Part shown: piece by piece, positions 1-9,009 of the stretch | How positions within the stretch are numbered: position 1 is the first letter of the stretch | Layout: every line of letters starts with the position of its first letter | NCBI GenBank assembly: GCA_946541285.1 | Contig: CAMNJG010000001.1 | Coordinates: 1 to 34,747 of the forward strand | DNA from: an uncultured Clostridia bacterium | GTDB taxonomy: Bacteria > Bacillota > Clostridia > Peptostreptococcales > Anaerovoracaceae | DNA: 34,747 bases | Reading direction: 5' to 3' | Translations under genes and position numbers: made by a program | Notes under the pieces: model-generated | The model's input: only the letters and a program-made list of their open reading frames with translations | Databases searched by the model: none | What the model was told of the DNA's origin: nothing

Positions 1-52
1 GATCGGGAGTATCACGGAGCTGCCGGCACTGATGCGGCAGCTGGCAGGCTGA
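1..52 (+). CDS. Possible 3' end of a plus-strand gene (partial)
   Basis: An open frame runs from the window edge (codons starting at base 2) and ends at a TGA at 50-52. It encodes about 16 residues ending in ELPALMRQLAG. The helical, amphipathic composition looks like a protein C-terminus, but the fragment is too short to assign to a family. The opposite strand has no better candidate. It would be convergent with the ABC exporter genes that end at 306. Confidence 0.35.
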   Translation, partial: IGSITELPALMRQLAG

Positions 53-79
53 CGGTGCCTGCCACCTCACATTTCCTAA

Positions 80-157
80 GGAAACACTGATTTAAAGATC
101 CTTCGCTTTCGCTGCGCTCAAGATGACAAATAAGCAGCGGAATCAATCAGCGTTTCC
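80..157. repeat. Intergenic inverted repeat with CTTCGCT-type core
   Basis: The ends (GGAAACACTGATT at 80-92 and AATCAGCGTTTCC at 145-157) are inverted repeats of 13 bases with one mismatch. Between them lies a CTTCGCTTTCGCTGCGCTCAAG segment typical of dispersed palindromic repeats in bacterial intergenic DNA. No second full copy is seen in this window. It could also terminate transcription of the plus-strand gene ending at 52, but no T-run follows directly. Apart from this repeat and the terminator at 237-280, nothing was recognised in 53-305. Confidence 0.45.
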
Positions 158-236
158 CTGACGCGATCCGAGGGAGTCCCTGCGCTCCCAACCGATACCG
201 GCGGAACGCCGGGCATCATCCGCACACGAATTACGC

Positions 237-280
237 AAAAAGAACCTGCCGGCCACACGGATGTGATGGCTGACAGGTTC
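237..280 (-). terminator. Rho-independent terminator of the ABC exporter operon
   Basis: On the minus strand, just past the stop codon at 306, GAACCTG...CAGGTTC closes a long GC-rich stem (GCC and TCACA/TGTG pairs inside). TTTTT follows immediately. This is a textbook intrinsic terminator. Confidence 0.85.
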
Positions 281-305
281 GTTTGCATTTCCGTTCTTTT
301 CCGAT

Positions 306-2144
306 TTATTCCTCAAACTGTGAATTGTACAGGTCGGCGTAGAAACCGCCCCTGGCCAGGAGTTCCTCGTGAGTCCCCTGCTCGACGATGTCTCCCTGGT
401 TCATGACCAGGATCCGGTCCGCGTTGCGGATGGTCGACAGCCGGTGGGCGATGATGAAGCTGGTCCGGCCTTCCATCAGGTTGTCCATGGCCTTCTGGAT
501 CAGTTCCTCTGTACGGGTATCGACGGAGGAAGTCGCTTCATCGAGGATCAGCACCCGATTATCTGCCAGGATCGCCCTGGCGATGGTCAGCAGCTGTTTC
601 TGGCCCTGCGAAATATTCGAGGCTTCCTCATTGAGTTCCATATCATAACCGCCCGGAAGGGTCTTGACAAAATGGTGGACATGGGCAGCTTTCGCCGCTT
701 CGATGACTTCTTCGTCCGTCGCGTCCAGCCTGCCGTAGCGGATATTTTCCATGATGGATCCTTTATACAGCCAGGTATCCTGCAGTACCATGCCGAAGTT
801 TTCCCGCAGTTCCGCGCGATTGAAGGAACGGATATCGTGTCCGTCCAGCAGGATGCTCCCGCTGTCCACGTCGTAGAAACGCATCAGCAGCTTGACGATC
901 GTGGTTTTGCCGGCACCGGTCGGCCCGACGATGGCGATTTTCTGCCCGCTGCGGATCTCCGCGCTGAAGTCGCGGATGACCGGCTGATCCGGATCATATC
1001 CGAACCGGATGTGGTCAAAAGTCACATCCCCCCGGACTGCATCCAGATGTACCGGGTTCTCCAGCGTCTGGATTTCCTCATCTTCTCCGAGGAACTCAAA
1101 GATCCGCTCGGATGCCGCCGTCATGGACTGCAGCATATTGATGATATTGGCCATCTGCTGGATCGGCGCGGTCAGGCTCTTGACGTACTGGATGAACGCC
1201 TGGATATCGCCGATGCCGATCACGCCCCGGATCGCCAGGGCTCCGCCCGCGATGGCCACGCCCGCGTAACCGAGATTGCTGACAAAGATCATCAGCGGCT
1301 GCATCAGGCCGGACAGGAACTGGGATTTCCACGCGGATTTGAAGAGTACTTCGTTGACTTCATCGAACTGCTCCATCATGGCTTCTTCCTTACTGAACGC
1401 CTTGATGACCAGCTGTCCGCTGTAGCTTTCTTCCACCTCTCCGTTGATATGTCCCAGGTAATCCTGCTGCATGCGGAAATATTTCTGGGAGAATTTTACC
1501 AGCACCGCGATCAGCACAACGGACAGAGGGATCATGATCAGGGCGATCAGTGTCATCAGCGGGGAAATCGTCAGCATCATAATGATGACGCCCACAATCG
1601 TGCAGATATTCGTGATGACCTGGGCGATGCTCTGGTTCATCCCCATGGCCAGCGTATCGACATCGTTGGTAATGCGGGACAGCACTTCCCCGTAGGTGTG
1701 ACTTTCAAAGTACTTCATCGGCATCCGGTGGATTTTCTCTGAAATATCCCGCCGGAGGCGGATGCTCAGCTTGTTCGTCACACCGGTCATCAGCCATCCC
1801 TGCACGAAATGCATCAGGGAAGCGGTCATATACAGCGCCAGGGTGATCAGGAGAATTTTACCGATATATGGGAAATCAATCCCGCCGGTCCCGGCGATTT
1901 TGGCCATGAGGCCGTCCGCCAGGGCATTGGTCGCTTCCGCCATGACCTTCGGCCCGACCACCGTAAACACCGTGCCGCCGGCGGCAAAGATCATGACGAT
2001 AAAGATCGTAATTTTATAGCTTCCGATATACTTCAGCAGCTTTTTCATCGAACCCCGGAAATCCTTCGGCTTCTCCGCCGGCATGGTCGCTCTGCCGGGG
2101 CCGCGTCTTCCGGCCGGGCGGGCTGGTGTCTGGTTTTCTGCCAT
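306..2144 (-). CDS. ABC exporter half-transporter, catalytic-site subunit
   Basis: A 612-residue fused permease/ATPase of the type IV (LmrA/MdlB) exporter family. After a basic, proline-rich N-terminus (about 1-30) there are six membrane helices (about 40-330) and a C-terminal nucleotide-binding domain. Walker A is GPTGAGKTT (about 404-412), the signature is the non-canonical ISQGQ, Walker B is LILDEATS with the catalytic glutamate, and the switch histidine is in IIAHRLST. The start codon lies one base after the stop of the upstream ABC gene, and its ribosome site AAGGAGG lies inside that gene, so the two are translationally coupled. The intact Walker B/H-loop with an altered signature is complementary to the partner, as in asymmetric TM287/288-type heterodimers. 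The substrate cannot be predicted; multidrug or lipid-like compounds are usual for the family. Confidence 0.9.
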   Translation of the reverse strand: MAENQTPARPAGRRGPGRATMPAEKPKDFRGSMKKLLKYIGSYKITIFIVMIFAAGGTVFTVVGPKVMAEATNALADGLMAKIAGTGGIDFPYIGKILLITLALYMTASLMHFVQGWLMTGVTNKLSIRLRRDISEKIHRMPMKYFESHTYGEVLSRITNDVDTLAMGMNQSIAQVITNICTIVGVIIMMLTISPLMTLIALIMIPLSVVLIAVLVKFSQKYFRMQQDYLGHINGEVEESYSGQLVIKAFSKEEAMMEQFDEVNEVLFKSAWKSQFLSGLMQPLMIFVSNLGYAGVAIAGGALAIRGVIGIGDIQAFIQYVKSLTAPIQQMANIINMLQSMTAASERIFEFLGEDEEIQTLENPVHLDAVRGDVTFDHIRFGYDPDQPVIRDFSAEIRSGQKIAIVGPTGAGKTTIVKLLMRFYDVDSGSILLDGHDIRSFNRAELRENFGMVLQDTWLYKGSIMENIRYGRLDATDEEVIEAAKAAHVHHFVKTLPGGYDMELNEEASNISQGQKQLLTIARAILADNRVLILDEATSSVDTRTEELIQKAMDNLMEGRTSFIIAHRLSTIRNADRILVMNQGDIVEQGTHEELLARGGFYADLYNSQFEE

Positions 2145-2145
2145 C

Positions 2146-4458
2146 TCACTCCGCCTCCTTTCCTTTTCCCAGTTCTTTTTCTGAGAGCTGGGATGACGCG
2201 ATCTCGTGATAGACTTCGCAGGTGCTCAGCAGTTCTTCATGGGTCCCTTTACCGACAATCCTGCCTTCATTCAGGACGATGATCTGGTCCGCGTGCATGA
2301 TCGTGCTGACACGCTGGGCGACGATCACGACGGCGCTGCTGGCGGTACTCTGCGCCAGTTCATGACGCAGTTTCGCGTCGGTTTTCATATCCAGCGCGGA
2401 GAAACTGTCGTCAAACACAAAGATTTCCGGTTTTTTGACGATGGCCCGCGCGATGGCCAGTCTCTGCTTCTGTCCGCCGGATACATTGGTACCGCCCTGG
2501 GCAATCGGAGAATCCAGCTTTTCGGCTTTTTCTTCAATAAATTCACTGGCCTGGGCGATGGCTGCCGCCGTCTCCAGTTCTGCCTGAGACGCGTTTTCAT
2601 CTCCGAAGCGCAGGTTGGAGGCGATGGTTCCGGAGAACAGGACGCCTTTCTGCGGGACATATCCGATCATTTCCCGGAGTTCCCGGATCGGCAGATCCCG
2701 GACATCCACGCCATCCACCGTCACCGATCCCGAAGTAACATCATAGAAACGGGGGATCAGGCTGATCAGTGTGGATTTTCCGGAACCGGTGCTGCCGATC
2801 AGCGCGGTGGTCTTTCCCGGCTCCACCGTAAAGCTGATATCCGACAGGACTTCTTCATCGGCTCCCGGATAGGCAAAGCCTACATGCGAAAACTCAATCC
2901 GGCCTGTTTTCCGCGCGATATGCTTCGGATGCTCCGGTTCCCTGATGCTGGAGCGGGTATTGATGACTTCATCGATCCGCTCTGCCGCGACACCGGCACG
3001 GGGCAGGAAAATGGAGATCATCGTCATCATCAGGAAGGACATGACGATCATCATCGAGTAAGTGATAAACGCCGTCATCGTTCCGATCTGAAGATTCCCC
3101 TGATCGATCCGGTGAGCGGCAACCCATACAATCAGCAATGTCGTCCCGTACATGATCAGGTTCATCCCCGGCATCATGAGGGTCATGGCCCTGCTGGTGA
3201 AGAGCTGCGCGCCGGCCAGTTCTTTATTGGCCTTTTCAAAACGCTGCGATTCCTCTTCTTCACGGCCAAAGGCCCTGATCACCGGCAGTCCGGTGAGGAT
3301 CTCGCGGGAGATCAGGTTCAGCGCGTCGATCAGTTTCTGCATCAGGCGGAATTTGCGGATCGTCGCGCCCATCAGGATGGCGACCAGGACGACAATACAA
3401 ACCACCGCGAGGACGATGATCCATTCCATGCTGGCCCGGGTCTGGACGACCTTCACGATACCGCCGATCCCGAGGATCGGCGCGTACATCAGCATTCTCA
3501 GCAGCATCACGATGACAAGCTGAATCTGCTGGATATCGTTGGTACTCCTGGTGATCAGGGACGCGGTGGAGAAGCGGTTCATTTCCGTGCTGGAAAAGCT
3601 CATGACATTATGGAAGATATCCCTTCTGAGGTTTCTTCCCACCGCAGCGCCTACACCGGAAGCGACATAGGAAACCAGGCAGGGGATCACCAGCATAATC
3701 AGGCAGATCAGTGCCATTTTCCAGAACACAGACCACATGTAGTCCATCTGCAGCCGGTTCATATCCATCCCCGCGTTTTTGTCACAGGAAGCCGCGAAGG
3801 AAGCTCCCATGGAAGTGATCAGCATGCTGCCCATCGTATCAACCATTTTTTCCGTGGTATCCCGCAGCTGTGTCATTGCTTCCGCGCCGGCGCCGGCCTG
3901 TGCCATATTCCGGATCAGTGGTTTCATGTCCACATAGGTGATCCGCTCGTTATCCTCATTTTCCTCCTGAAACGAGGAAATTTCGATATTCAGCAGACTG
4001 CCCAGCTCATCCAGGGACATGCTTTCCACCTGCTCCGCCATGGCGCTCATTTCCGGTGTCTGGCGCAGCATCCCGGCGACCATCTCCCGGAACTGCTGTT
4101 CTGTAGTATGGGAGGTTTCATAATCCATCAGCAGCGGGATCAGCAGTTCTTTATCCAGCTGATCCAGTGCCGCCTCGTCATCGGTGTTTCTCACATAGAT
4201 ACTGCCTTCTGCGGTGAAACTTTCCTCCCAGGCGGCTTTTTCACGGTCGGTCATAAACATTTCGGCTGCCTCAAAATCATCGGATGTGATTTTTGCCGGG
4301 ACGATGTGGGAGACCCCTTTGTTGGTAATCCCGACGTCGATGATATCCGATGTATACTGAGGAAGCGCCAGGTCACAGAATGCCATGACCACCATCAGCA
4401 CGGTAAGCAGCAGCACCTGTAACCAGTATGGTTTCAGTGTTTTCAGTATTTTCCTCAT
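2146..4458 (-). CDS. ABC exporter half-transporter, degenerate-site subunit
   Basis: A permease/ATPase of about 770 residues that pairs with the next gene. Walker A (GSTGSGKST) and signature (VSGGQKQR) are intact, but Walker B ends in DDSFS, with Asp instead of the catalytic Glu, and the switch loop reads VAQRVST, with Gln instead of His. This marks the non-hydrolysing site of a heterodimeric exporter. Between helices 1 and 2 there is a large predicted extracellular insertion of roughly 180 residues, rich in acidic residues and Met, that accounts for the extra length over the usual ~580. The frame is open to an ATG at 4488. I place the start at 4458 because AGAGG lies 5 bases upstream, whereas the upstream ATG directly abuts its purine tract. 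A perfect 7-bp hairpin (4469-4486) lies just upstream of this ribosome site. Confidence 0.88.
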   Translation of the reverse strand: MRKILKTLKPYWLQVLLLTVLMVVMAFCDLALPQYTSDIIDVGITNKGVSHIVPAKITSDDFEAAEMFMTDREKAAWEESFTAEGSIYVRNTDDEAALDQLDKELLIPLLMDYETSHTTEQQFREMVAGMLRQTPEMSAMAEQVESMSLDELGSLLNIEISSFQEENEDNERITYVDMKPLIRNMAQAGAGAEAMTQLRDTTEKMVDTMGSMLITSMGASFAASCDKNAGMDMNRLQMDYMWSVFWKMALICLIMLVIPCLVSYVASGVGAAVGRNLRRDIFHNVMSFSSTEMNRFSTASLITRSTNDIQQIQLVIVMLLRMLMYAPILGIGGIVKVVQTRASMEWIIVLAVVCIVVLVAILMGATIRKFRLMQKLIDALNLISREILTGLPVIRAFGREEEESQRFEKANKELAGAQLFTSRAMTLMMPGMNLIMYGTTLLIVWVAAHRIDQGNLQIGTMTAFITYSMMIVMSFLMMTMISIFLPRAGVAAERIDEVINTRSSIREPEHPKHIARKTGRIEFSHVGFAYPGADEEVLSDISFTVEPGKTTALIGSTGSGKSTLISLIPRFYDVTSGSVTVDGVDVRDLPIRELREMIGYVPQKGVLFSGTIASNLRFGDENASQAELETAAAIAQASEFIEEKAEKLDSPIAQGGTNVSGGQKQRLAIARAIVKKPEIFVFDDSFSALDMKTDAKLRHELAQSTASSAVVIVAQRVSTIMHADQIIVLNEGRIVGKGTHEELLSTCEVYHEIASSQLSEKELGKGKEAE

Positions 4459-4502
4459 GAATACCTCTGAAAGCGCGACCGCTTTCATTCCTTCAACTTA
4501 AT

Positions 4503-4542
4503 ACAAAAGAAACGCTGATAGTTCTTCGGAAATTATCAGCGT
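4503..4542 (-). terminator. Intrinsic terminator after yjbQ
   Basis: On the minus strand the arms ACGCTGATA and TATCAGCGT pair around a loop containing TTTCCGAAGAAC, followed by TTCTTTTGT. It lies between the stop of yjbQ and the start of the ABC exporter genes, so those genes either have their own unrecognised promoter or rely on read-through. Confidence 0.75.
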
Positions 4543-4574
4543 CCCTCTTAAAATCATCCGTTATCAGGAGTCCC

Positions 4575-5015
4575 TTAACGGGTACCGTCCTGAAGCAGCT
4601 TTACATAAACAGTTCTGGTCCGGTGTCCGTCAAATTCCATGAAATACACGCCCTGCCACTGTCCCAGCAACAGTTTTTTATTACGGACAATCATGACCTC
4701 GGAAGTCCCGATCATGGAAGATTTTACATGCGCGGCGGTATTGCCCTCCACGTGCAGGTAACCGTTTTCCCACGGAACGATTTCGTTGAATTCCTTTTTC
4801 ATGTCGATCTGGACAGCCGGGTCCGCGTTTTCATTGATCGTCACAGCCGCAGTCGTATGCGGGATAAAGACTGTACATAGTCCTGAGGATACGCCGCTGA
4901 AGGCCACGATCTCCTGGAGTCTTTCGGTGATATTGATCATCTGTGTATGCTCATAGGTCTCCAGCTCAAATCGATACAGATTTCCTCCGATATACTCGAA
5001 ATTTTTCTCTGACAT
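4575..5015 (-). CDS. yjbQ: YjbQ/UPF0047 family protein
   Basis: A 146-residue single-domain protein of the YjbQ (UPF0047) family, matching the usual ~135-145 residues. The family hallmarks are visible: HTTAAVTINENADP (about 53-66), the HVEGNTAAH segment, GTSEVMI, and LGQWQGVYFMEFDGHR near the C-terminus. Family members show weak thiamine-phosphate synthase activity in E. coli, but their physiological role is unsettled. The ribosome site AAAAGGAGA precedes the ATG, and a candidate promoter lies at 5119-5146. It appears to be monocistronic, ended by the hairpin at 4503-4542. Confidence 0.9.
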   Translation of the reverse strand: MSEKNFEYIGGNLYRFELETYEHTQMINITERLQEIVAFSGVSSGLCTVFIPHTTAAVTINENADPAVQIDMKKEFNEIVPWENGYLHVEGNTAAHVKSSMIGTSEVMIVRNKKLLLGQWQGVYFMEFDGHRTRTVYVKLLQDGTR

Positions 5016-5118
5016 GATAATATCTCCTTTTCCCTGACAGGGATTGCTTTAGTTTTTGCCGATACGGCGGAAGCCGGACCGGAAAGGAACCGCTGCCGCG
5101 TTCCTGATTTTCAATTAA

Positions 5119-5146
5119 GTAATATACCCGGTTGGACAGTTGTCAA
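5119..5146 (-). promoter_or_regulatory. Candidate sigma-A promoter of yjbQ
   Basis: On the minus strand a perfect TTGACA (5141-5146) is followed after 16 bases by TATTAC (5119-5124, four of six consensus bases). It lies about 105 bases upstream of the yjbQ start and downstream of the PHP gene stop. The rest of 5016-5229 shows nothing else that I recognise. Confidence 0.5.
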
Positions 5147-5229
5147 ACATCTGTGGCAGGACAGAATGTACGACCCGCTGTTCACTGCCAGTGCATGGGA
5201 TGGAGCCTGAAAACAGCTCCAACGCGCGA

Positions 5230-6030
5230 TCAGATCTTCAGGAACACAGGGGTGCGCTCCACAAAATAGCAGGTTTCCGTAAATCCTGCCGCTTTCAGGA
5301 TCTGTTCCAGCAACGGGAAATCCCTGCCGACATCCTCACTGACATGCGCGTCAGAACCGACAGTGATCAGCTTTCCGCCCAGCTCCCGGTAACGGCGGAT
5401 GACATCCGGATGCGGATTGGGAAAGCCCAGTCCCTTGCGGATACCGGCGGAGTTGACCTCCAGCGCGATATCATGGCGGATCAGCAGCTTCAGGATTTCG
5501 TCGATGATCTCCCCGTACCGGCGGAAGCTGTATTCCCCGGCCCCGTTCTGTCCGTAACGGACGACATAATCCAGGTGTCCCAGGGTATCCGCGTCATGGA
5601 AAGCCTGAAGGTTCTCATACGTCTCTTCAAAGTATTTCCGGAATACACCGGCATCTCCGTATTCCTCAAAGATTTCCGGATAATACGGATCCTTTTTTTC
5701 TACGAGATGCTGGGAACTGATCGCGTAGTCAAAGGGATACTTCTGCAGGAGTTCACGGTACCGGTCCCCCAGCTGCGGCTGCATTCCCAGTTCCACTCCC
5801 TTCAGGATCCGGATCCGGCTGCTGTAGCGCTCCTGGAGGGATGCGATTTCTTCCATATACTGATCCACATCATAGTCAAAAATCATCTCCGGGATCGGGA
5901 AATCCCAGTCGATATGATCCGTAAAGCACATCACCGGAAGACCGGTTTCCACCGCGCGCTTCACCTGGTTTTCCATCAGTTCCTGTGAATCAAAGGAGTA
6001 CTGACTGTGTAAATGGATATCCGCGAACAT
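5230..6030 (-). CDS. PHP-family histidinol-phosphatase-like phosphoesterase
   Basis: A 266-residue protein of the PHP domain superfamily, closest in pattern to HisK/HisJ-type histidinol phosphatases. The metal-binding motifs are present: HLHSQYS at residues 6-12, TDHID near 37, the EVNSAG segment near 195 and GSDAH near 222. Such enzymes use a multi-metal centre to hydrolyse phosphate monoesters. No other his gene is in the window, so involvement in histidine synthesis is an inference; other PHP phosphatases are possible. AAAGGAAAA lies just before the start. The suf terminator at 6115-6159 separates it from the suf operon upstream. Confidence 0.82.
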   Translation of the reverse strand: MFADIHLHSQYSFDSQELMENQVKRAVETGLPVMCFTDHIDWDFPIPEMIFDYDVDQYMEEIASLQERYSSRIRILKGVELGMQPQLGDRYRELLQKYPFDYAISSQHLVEKKDPYYPEIFEEYGDAGVFRKYFEETYENLQAFHDADTLGHLDYVVRYGQNGAGEYSFRRYGEIIDEILKLLIRHDIALEVNSAGIRKGLGFPNPHPDVIRRYRELGGKLITVGSDAHVSEDVGRDFPLLEQILKAAGFTETCYFVERTPVFLKI

Positions 6031-6114
6031 AGTTTTCCTTTCTTTTCTTCTGTGCTGTCACTCAGACTATCCCGGGCCGGACATCCCCGGCCGGTATCAT
6101 CATCCGCGATTCCC

Positions 6115-6159
6115 CAAAAAACAGCCCCGGAAGCAGGAACATGCCGCCGGGGAACTGTT
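6115..6159 (-). terminator. Intrinsic terminator of the suf operon
   Basis: Downstream of sufU on the minus strand, AACAG-TT-CCCCGG pairs with CCGGGG-CTGTT, and the second arm runs into TTTTTT. The strong GC stem and the U-tract mark the end of the sufCBDSU transcript. Confidence 0.85.
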
Positions 6160-6175
6160 TTACCGTTTTGACTGA

Positions 6176-6646
6176 TCAGTCCTGATCGTCGTCTTTTTCA
6201 AAATTATGCTCATGTTCATGAGCTTCATCTTTAATGATTTCGTTGAACGTTCTCCAGCCAAGCTGCACACATTTGACACGCGCCGGCATGTGGGAAACAT
6301 TCTGGAGCGCGGCGGCTTCATCCAGGGACTCGATTTCTTCATCTGTCGCCTCGCCTTTGATCATGCGCATGAAAATATCCGCCAGCGCTTTTGCTTCGTC
6401 CTCTTTTTTACCGATGATCAGATCCAGCATCATGTCCGCTGAAGCCTGGGATACCGCGCATCCGCTTCCGTTAAACGACCCGTCCTCAATGATTCCGTCA
6501 TTCACCTTCAGCTGGAGCGTGATATCGTCTCCGCAGCTGGGATTGACTCCCCGGAGCTTCAGGTTCGCGTCCTCCAGGTCATGCTTGTGTGTCGGATGCA
6601 GATTGTGTTCGTTGACAATCTCCCGATACAGCTGCTTAAGATCCAT
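6176..6646 (-). CDS. sufU: Iron-sulfur assembly protein SufU
   Basis: A 156-residue SufU/IscU-fold protein, last gene of the suf operon. The three conserved cysteines are at 38 (NPSCGDD), 63 (GSGCAVSQAS) and 126 (RVKCVQLGW), with Asp40 as an additional zinc ligand. The insertion between the second and third cysteines is typical of SufU rather than IscU. In Bacillus, SufU is a zinc-dependent sulfurtransferase that takes persulfide from SufS and passes it to SufBCD. The C-terminus ends in a His/Asp/Glu-rich tail (HEHEHNFEKDDDQD). The start overlaps the end of sufS by 11 bases, indicating translational coupling. Confidence 0.93.
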   Translation of the reverse strand: MDLKQLYREIVNEHNLHPTHKHDLEDANLKLRGVNPSCGDDITLQLKVNDGIIEDGSFNGSGCAVSQASADMMLDLIIGKKEDEAKALADIFMRMIKGEATDEEIESLDEAAALQNVSHMPARVKCVQLGWRTFNEIIKDEAHEHEHNFEKDDDQD

Positions 6647-7850
6647 AACCGAGTTCCTCTCTGACTTTTTTCAGGCTTTCCGCGAAACGGTGTACCTCTT
6701 CCAAAGTGTTATAAAAATACAGGCTGGCCCTGCAGGTGGCATTGACGCCCATGTACTGCATCAGTGGCTGCGCGCAGTGATGGCCCGCGCGGATGCAGAT
6801 ATGGTCCGCGTCCAGGATGGAGGACACATCATGCGGATGGCAGTCCTTGATATTGAACGTTACGATGCCACAGTGCGCCGCCGGATCCTCTGATCCGTAA
6901 ACCTCCACTTCCGGGATGGCTTTCATTTCTTCCAGAAGAGCGGCCGTCAGTTCTTTTTCCCGCGCTTCGATATAATCAAAGCCTACCTGCTGCAGATAAT
7001 CAATCGCCGCCGCCAGGCCGACTGCTCCCGCGGCATTGACGGTACCGGCCTCAAACTTATGTGGCACTTCCGCGTAGGTGGCATCTTCGCGGGTCACGTA
7101 TTCGATCATTTCACCACCGGTCAGGAACGGAGGCATGGCTTCCAGCAGTTCCTGCTTCGCGTACAGAACGCCGATTCCCATCGGTCCCAGCATCTTGTGG
7201 CCTGAGAATACGAAAAAGTCCGCATCCATATCCTGGACATCTACTTTCATATGAGGGGCGCTCTGCGCGCCGTCCACAACGATGACGGCCCCGACTTTGT
7301 GTGCCATCTCCGCGATCTTCTTCACCGGTTTCGGCTGCCCCAGCACATTGGATACCTGGGCGATGGCCACAACCTTTGTCTTTTCACCGATTTTGGCAGA
7401 CAGCTCCTCATCGGAGTATACGCCTGCCTGGTCACACTCAAGCCACACCAGCTTCGCGCCGGTTTCCCGGGCGATCATCTGCCACGGCAGGATGTTGCTG
7501 TGGTGTTCGGATACCGCGACAACAATTTCGTCATCTTTGCGGATATTTGTCCGGCCCCAGCTGTAAGCGATCAGATTAAGGGATTCCGTGGTATTTCTGG
7601 TAAACACGATCTCGGACGCGCGTTTCGCGTTGATGAACGAAGCAACCTTCGCTCTCGCGTTCTCGTAATCCTCTGTCGCCGCGATACTCCATTCGTAGAG
7701 TCCGCGCAGCGGATTGGCATTATCCTTTTTGTAGAACTCCGTGATGGCGTCCATCACCTGGACCGGACGCTGGGATGTCGCCGCCGTGTCGAAATAGATA
7801 TACTCCCGGTTCTGCAGAATCGGGAAATCCTTTATATAATCATTACTCAT
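6636..7850 (-). CDS. sufS: Cysteine desulfurase SufS
   Basis: A class V aminotransferase-fold, PLP-dependent cysteine desulfurase of about 404 residues (group II, SufS type). The PLP-binding lysine is in FSGHKMLGPMG (near 219) and the persulfide-forming cysteine is in RAGHHCAQPLM (near 358). The enzyme converts cysteine to alanine and hands sulfur to SufU. I choose the ATG at 7850, within the last codons of sufD and downstream of AGGAGG (12-base spacing). A TTG at 7859 would add three residues but sits only 3 bases from the ribosome site. Confidence 0.93.
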   Translation of the reverse strand: MSNDYIKDFPILQNREYIYFDTAATSQRPVQVMDAITEFYKKDNANPLRGLYEWSIAATEDYENARAKVASFINAKRASEIVFTRNTTESLNLIAYSWGRTNIRKDDEIVVAVSEHHSNILPWQMIARETGAKLVWLECDQAGVYSDEELSAKIGEKTKVVAIAQVSNVLGQPKPVKKIAEMAHKVGAVIVVDGAQSAPHMKVDVQDMDADFFVFSGHKMLGPMGIGVLYAKQELLEAMPPFLTGGEMIEYVTREDATYAEVPHKFEAGTVNAAGAVGLAAAIDYLQQVGFDYIEAREKELTAALLEEMKAIPEVEVYGSEDPAAHCGIVTFNIKDCHPHDVSSILDADHICIRAGHHCAQPLMQYMGVNATCRASLYFYNTLEEVHRFAESLKKVREELGYGS

Positions 7851-9009
7851 GATCGCCAAAAGCCTCCTCGATAAAATCAGAAATCTTATCTACTGTCTCT
7901 GTATCAGGAATCATATGAGCAACACTCAGCAGTCTGCCGCGTGTCATGAGCATCTCCGCGTCTTCCTTGGCGATCCCTCTTGTCCCCAGATAGAACATGA
8001 TATCCTCGGAAAGATTGCCGATGGTCGCGCCGTGTCTGCCGTCCACTTCTTCTTCTTCCGTCAGGATGACCGGAACGGTTTTGTTGACGACACCCGGATC
8101 GAAAATGAGCACATCCTCCTGCTCATCTCCGACGGAGCCTTTCGATCCTTTGCGGAAATCAATCGTCCCGCGGAATACCTTGAAGGCCTCATCTCTCAGG
8201 GAACCCTTGACATAGATTTTGCTGTCGGTATTTTTTCCGCGCTGGGCTGCCACATAGTTGATGTCCATCAGGTGATCCCTGTTGACCATATAGCCTGTGT
8301 TGACCGTAAAGATGGAATGATCCCCACACTGATCCGCGTAGCATCCGGTATAGGTCTTCGCTCCGCCCAGTTCCATCTGGACAAAATCAAAGACCGCGTT
8401 TTCTCCGAGTACTGCCGCGGAGTCATCGAGTACGACAAATCCACTGCCAAGCAGATTCACCTTCATCAGGCGGACATGCGCGCCCTCCTCCAGGATGACC
8501 TTGGTCTCAAAAGCACAGTGGCCTGCCGCGTCCCTGTCAGACAGATAATTCAGCAGGAACGTCGCCTCGGATCCTTTCTTCGCGTAGATAATCTGCTGGG
8601 CGGCTGCTCTGGCGCCTTTCCCGAAGTCCCAGGAAAGGATCACCGGCTTTTCCGGTTTCTGATTTTCTTCCAGCGTAAAGACGGTCGTCTCCGGCACCAG
8701 CTTTCCGATCAGTTCGGTATAATCCCCGCCCAGACCGGTCGCGAACGCCTGTGCCTGATAAATCGCTGATTTCGCGGCAATGTATGCTTCTCTTCTGATC
8801 CCCTGTGTAAAACCATCTGCCCAGGCAGTGGCTTCCGGGGTCGCTTTGGTTTCTGTGCTGACCTGCTCTGTATTCGCTGACGTGAAAACCGCTTCATCGC
8901 TGACGGCCGGGAGGCTGTCCAGATCGACATACGCGCGGTTTACGCCCAGTCTGTTCCATGTAAGAGACGGCAGACGATTTACGATCACACTGTTCCTGTT
9001 TTCCGTCAT
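7843..9009 (-). CDS. sufD: Fe-S cluster assembly protein SufD
   Basis: A 388-residue beta-helix protein of the SufB/SufD family. The C-terminal core carries RHGATIGNLSEDIMFYLGTRGI, containing the histidine that lines the cluster-assembly interface with SufB. The N-terminal region is variable, as usual for SufD. It forms the SufBC2D scaffold. Its start codon shares one base with the sufB stop (TAATG), and its end overlaps sufS. The assignment as SufD rather than a second SufB follows from operon position, shorter length and lower conservation of the core. Confidence 0.92.
   Translation of the reverse strand: MTENRNSVIVNRLPSLTWNRLGVNRAYVDLDSLPAVSDEAVFTSANTEQVSTETKATPEATAWADGFTQGIRREAYIAAKSAIYQAQAFATGLGGDYTELIGKLVPETTVFTLEENQKPEKPVILSWDFGKGARAAAQQIIYAKKGSEATFLLNYLSDRDAAGHCAFETKVILEEGAHVRLMKVNLLGSGFVVLDDSAAVLGENAVFDFVQMELGGAKTYTGCYADQCGDHSIFTVNTGYMVNRDHLMDINYVAAQRGKNTDSKIYVKGSLRDEAFKVFRGTIDFRKGSKGSVGDEQEDVLIFDPGVVNKTVPVILTEEEEVDGRHGATIGNLSEDIMFYLGTRGIAKEDAEMLMTRGRLLSVAHMIPDTETVDKISDFIEEAFGDHE

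Noticed and set aside
2206..4422. Very long plus-strand open frame (738 codons) opposite an ABC gene
   Set aside because: His/Asp/Gln-rich mirror of a well-conserved minus-strand ABC transporter, with no recognisable domain; the same applies to the long frames opposite sufB, the deacetylase, tlyA and dxs.
4467..4488. Small GAAAGCG/CGCTTTC hairpin as a riboswitch before the ABC genes
   Set aside because: Only a 7-bp stem with a 4-base loop; too little structure to call a known leader, so mentioned only with the start-site choice.
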